From: an uncultured Desulfobacterales bacterium
Lineage (GTDB): Bacteria > Desulfobacterota > Desulfobacteria > Desulfobacterales > JAFDCJ01
DNA length: 7,686 bases
Reading direction: 5' to 3'
Assembly: GCA_945787595.1 (NCBI GenBank)
Contig: CALZJV010000292.1
Coordinates: 1 to 7,686, forward strand
Part shown: one piece after another, positions 6,518 to 7,686 of the stretch
How the letters are laid out: every line of letters starts with the position of its first letter
How positions within the stretch are numbered: position 1 is the first letter of the stretch
Program-made: the position numbers and the translations under genes
The notes under the pieces: generated by a model
The model's input: only the letters and a program-made list of their open reading frames with translations
Databases searched by the model: none
Told to the model about the DNA's origin: nothing

Positions 6518-7686
6518 ATGAAAAAAAAGATCCTCGTAGTGGATGACGATCGCGTTATGCTGAAATTTGTCAACAAATTATTAACGCGTGAAGGACATGA
6601 AGTCTTGACGGCCGAGGACGGTTTTGCCGCGTTAAACCTGCTTTCTACTTTCAGTCCCGACATTATTTTTTTTGACCTCATTATGCCCAAAATTGACGGG
6701 AACAAGCTGATCCAGATTGTCCGCAGTATGCCGGATCTCAAAGATTGCTATCTGGTCATCGTCTCCGCTGCGGTGGCTGAAATTGATTTCGATTTCCAGG
6801 AGACCGGAGCGGATTCCTACATCGCCAAGGGCCCTTTCAGTTCAATGGCGAATCACATCAGGGAAGCTATTGAAGCATCGGATGCTCCGCGGGATCGGGA
6901 GGATCCGAAACCCATTCGCGGACTTGACAGCATATATGCCCGTCAGTTGACCAAGGAATTGCTTTCACGCAATCGCCACCTTGAAACAATATTAGAAAGC
7001 ATGGCTGAAGGAATCCTGGAAGTTTATACCAACAAGGTCGTCTATGCCAATGGTGTTGCAGTATCACTGCTCGCATTACCTCCGGAAAAAATTCTGGCTG
7101 CCTATCCACCGGATCTGTTTGACAAGAACACGGGACGGCGGCTGGATACAATTTTGCATACCGGTATGGACCAATCGGCCACAATTGGGGAAAAATCACC
7201 GGTTGAATTAAATGGCAGGCAAATTACCATGAAAGTTCTGCCGGTAACCGGAGAACCAGCCACGGTCATCCTCATGATTACGGATGTGACCGAGCGCAAG
7301 CGCCTGGAAATGCAATTGCAACATGTCCAGAAGATGGAGGCCATCGGCACGATTGCGGCCGGGGTCGCCCATAATTTCAGGAATACCTTGACTGAAATTC
7401 TGGTGAACAGCCAGCTTATTCAGATGAGCTATAAGGATGAGTCCGGCTTGCACGAAGTGGCCGGGCGAATCAACACCTCCGTGAGAAGAGGATCCCGTCT
7501 GGTCGACGGGTTGCTTCAATTTTCGCGCAAACAGATTAAGGAAGAATTTGAAATTATCGACCTGTCAGATGTGATCAATGAACTTTGCCAGATCATTCGA
7601 AAATCATTTGACCAGAAAATAGACATTCAAACCGACCTCCCCGCAAAGCTTCCGATCATGGGCGACGCGACCAGTCTCAGCCAGGC
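6518..7686 (+). CDS. Response regulator-PAS-histidine kinase fusion, 3' truncated
   Basis: The open frame runs off the window after 389 codons. An N-terminal REC domain (1-120) has Asp9/Asp10, acceptor Asp53 in FFDLIMP, Ser83 and Lys104 (followed by Gly instead of the usual Pro). A charged linker leads to a PAS domain (about 152-258) closing with ITDVTERKRLE. HisKA (about 268-340) has the phospho-acceptor His285 in AGVAHNFRNTL. The ATPase domain begins near 380 (MGDATSLSQ) and continues outside the window. There is no TM segment, so it is cytoplasmic. The ATG at 6518 follows GGAG (6506-6509) at 8-nt spacing and lies 20 nt after the hybrid kinase stop, pointing to one operon. The REC domain is a plausible acceptor for the upstream HPt. 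The related motif in this HisKA subgroup is usually AHDFNN; here the residue after His is Asn, which may lower autokinase activity. It could act as a phospho-gated kinase or mainly as a phosphatase. Confidence 0.9.
   Translation, partial: MKKKILVVDDDRVMLKFVNKLLTREGHEVLTAEDGFAALNLLSTFSPDIIFFDLIMPKIDGNKLIQIVRSMPDLKDCYLVIVSAAVAEIDFDFQETGADSYIAKGPFSSMANHIREAIEASDAPRDREDPKPIRGLDSIYARQLTKELLSRNRHLETILESMAEGILEVYTNKVVYANGVAVSLLALPPEKILAAYPPDLFDKNTGRRLDTILHTGMDQSATIGEKSPVELNGRQITMKVLPVTGEPATVILMITDVTERKRLEMQLQHVQKMEAIGTIAAGVAHNFRNTLTEILVNSQLIQMSYKDESGLHEVAGRINTSVRRGSRLVDGLLQFSRKQIKEEFEIIDLSDVINELCQIIRKSFDQKIDIQTDLPAKLPIMGDATSLSQ

Overview
The window looks like chromosomal DNA from a Gram-negative bacterium, most likely a Desulfobacterota (deltaproteobacterial) lineage. 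This is inferred from moderate GC content, a large hybrid sensor kinase followed by a response-regulator/histidine-kinase fusion, a consensus-spaced sigma-54 promoter, a small Arg-Arg-rich protein of a kind I associate with this group, and intergenic heptanucleotide repeats of a type also common there. All five supported genes are on the + strand. No RNA gene, CRISPR array, insertion sequence or transposase is visible.

Region 1 (1-3113) holds two unrelated amide-bond hydrolases. The first (206-1303) is a C45-family acyltransferase-like Ntn hydrolase with a GTG start behind an almost perfect Shine-Dalgarno. The second (1664-3082) is an amidase-signature enzyme with an intact Ser-Ser-Lys triad. 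The DNA around them is unusually repetitive. A REP-like palindrome (35-48), a GTAGG/CCTAC hairpin element (90-130) and a CAATAGT heptamer array (148-172) precede the first gene. A related hairpin element in partly inverted orientation follows it (1320-1386). About 160 bp of 7-nt periodic sequence (1484-1643) then runs almost up to the amidase ribosome-binding site. The amidase stop codon lies in a 10-bp stem whose loop carries the CAATAGT motif again.

Region 2 (3114-3884) is mostly non-coding, with one small gene (3440-3628). It encodes a 62-aa basic protein built on a six-residue (D/E/G)-R-R repeat. A sigma-54 promoter at 3344-3359 is placed to drive it. A possible sigma-70 promoter and a 15-bp direct repeat lie ahead of the next gene.

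Region 3 (3885-7686) is a signalling operon. An 870-aa membrane hybrid kinase (two TM helices, PAS, HisKA, HATPase, REC, REC, HPt) is followed after 20 nt by a REC-PAS-HisKA-(HATPase) protein cut by the window end. The first protein carries a complete internal His-Asp-His relay. Its HPt could pass phosphate to the N-terminal REC of the second, so one kinase may control another. Two details merit checking: an A9 tract between kinase core and receivers where a slip in either direction ends translation at once, and the replacement by Asn of the acidic residue after the phospho-acceptor His in the second kinase.
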